Shown here: piece by piece, positions 5,175 through 5,670 of the stretch
How positions within the stretch are numbered: the first letter of the stretch is position 1
How the letters are laid out: every line of letters begins with the position of its first letter
Assembly: GCA_005881055.1 (NCBI GenBank)
Contig: VBHW01000056.1
Location: 946-6,615, forward strand
Length of the DNA: 5,670 nt
Origin: Chloroflexota bacterium
GTDB taxonomy: Bacteria > Chloroflexota > Limnocylindria > Limnocylindrales > CSP1-4
Reading direction: 5' to 3'
The notes under the pieces: generated by a model
Databases searched by the model: none
Told to the model about the DNA's origin: nothing
The model's input: only the letters and a program-made list of their open reading frames with translations
Made by a program: the position numbers and the translations under genes

Positions 5175-5670
5175 TCAGAGCGAGCTGGCCGGCCCGCGCG
5201 CGATCGCACCCACGGCTCGGCGCGGCTCGCCGGCCAGGATGTCGCGCCGCCCGATCGTGAGCGCGAGGACGAGCGTCGCGAGGATGACGCTCCCGAACAG
5301 GTAGAACGGGTAGCGCAAGTCGACCTCGGCGAGGACGCCCGTGATGAGCGACGCGACGACGAAGCCGAGCGTCCCGGCGGCGCCGAAGAGGCCCTGGGCG
5401 GTCGACGACCGGCCGGGCGGAGCGCCCCGCGAGACGACCGCATAGAGCGCCGGCACGAGGAAGGCGAACGCGACCCCCTCGACGACGAGGATCGGCAGCG
5501 ACCAGAGCGGATCCGGGATGAGCGGGTAGGAGACCGCACAGATGCCGATCGCGCACGAGCCACCGGTGATGAAGAGCAGGCTCCCCCGTCGGTCGACGAG
5601 ACGACCCGCCCAGGTCCCGAGAAGGAGGACCGGGAGCGAGAACATCATGAACGTCAGCCCGATGAAGCCG
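5175..5670 (-). CDS. Major facilitator superfamily transporter, C-terminal part
   Basis: The visible 164 residues (frame from base 5669 down) are the C-terminal half of a 12-helix secondary transporter; the 5' end is outside the window. After a helix (about 2-20) comes AGRLVDRRG (21-29), the MFS motif-A loop G-x3-D-R-x-G that lies between helices 2-3 and 8-9. Four more helices follow, at about 31-50, 56-79, 93-113 and 120-139, so this is the helix 8-9 copy. PPGRSSTAQGLFGAAGTLG (84-102) is typical of the helix 10-11 loop of drug and sugar exporters. A basic cytoplasmic tail ends the protein. The hydrolase gene begins 3 bases later, so the pair is co-transcribed. The substrate cannot be told. 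The in-frame Met codons at 5648 and 5645 lie inside helix 8 and are not the start. Confidence 0.88.
   Translation of the reverse strand, partial: GFIGLTFMMFSLPVLLLGTWAGRLVDRRGSLLFITGGSCAIGICAVSYPLIPDPLWSLPILVVEGVAFAFLVPALYAVVSRGAPPGRSSTAQGLFGAAGTLGFVVASLITGVLAEVDLRYPFYLFGSVILATLVLALTIGRRDILAGEPRRAVGAIARGPASSL

Overview
The window is GC-rich throughout, with almost every third codon position G or C, and it uses GTG as well as ATG starts. It carries the tail of an aerobic haem-copper oxidase operon. This fits a high-GC aerobic bacterium, such as a member of the Chloroflexota (Limnocylindria-like) or Actinomycetota. The sequence alone does not settle which, so the taxonomy is inference.

Plus strand, 1-3930: a tightly packed, apparently co-transcribed block. 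It starts with the C-terminal 79 residues of cytochrome c oxidase subunit III. Next is a 58-residue two-helix protein in the position of a small subunit IV. Then comes a 368-residue membrane protein made of two copies of an oxidase-subunit-IV-like two-helix module, a sixth helix, a flexible linker and a C-terminal type-1 copper (cupredoxin) domain. It is followed by a membrane-anchored TlpA/ResA-type thioredoxin with a CVPC active site. The block ends with an ABC-2 transporter pair (ATPase, then permease) whose genes overlap by 8 bases. Together they look like an oxidase plus its copper, thiol and export support functions. The cupredoxin fusion is the most unusual gene here.

Convergent gap, 3931-4189: no gene. 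It holds a weak hairpin just after the permease, an imperfect direct repeat of about 30 bases, a 7-bp inverted repeat, and a strong rho-independent terminator that serves the minus strand.

Minus strand, 5670-4190: the C-terminal half of a major facilitator transporter, then an alpha/beta hydrolase (lipase/esterase-like) starting 3 bases after it, then the initiator tRNA (tRNA-fMet, anticodon CAT, CCA encoded) 10 bases after the hydrolase. The tRNA has its own near-consensus sigma-70 promoter inside the end of the hydrolase gene. The hydrolase stop codon TAG forms the first half of the -10 box. The terminator lies 15 bases beyond the tRNA.

The window therefore shows a respiratory operon and an unrelated transporter/hydrolase/tRNA unit converging on a short non-coding gap. 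No mobile element, CRISPR array or phage signal was seen.
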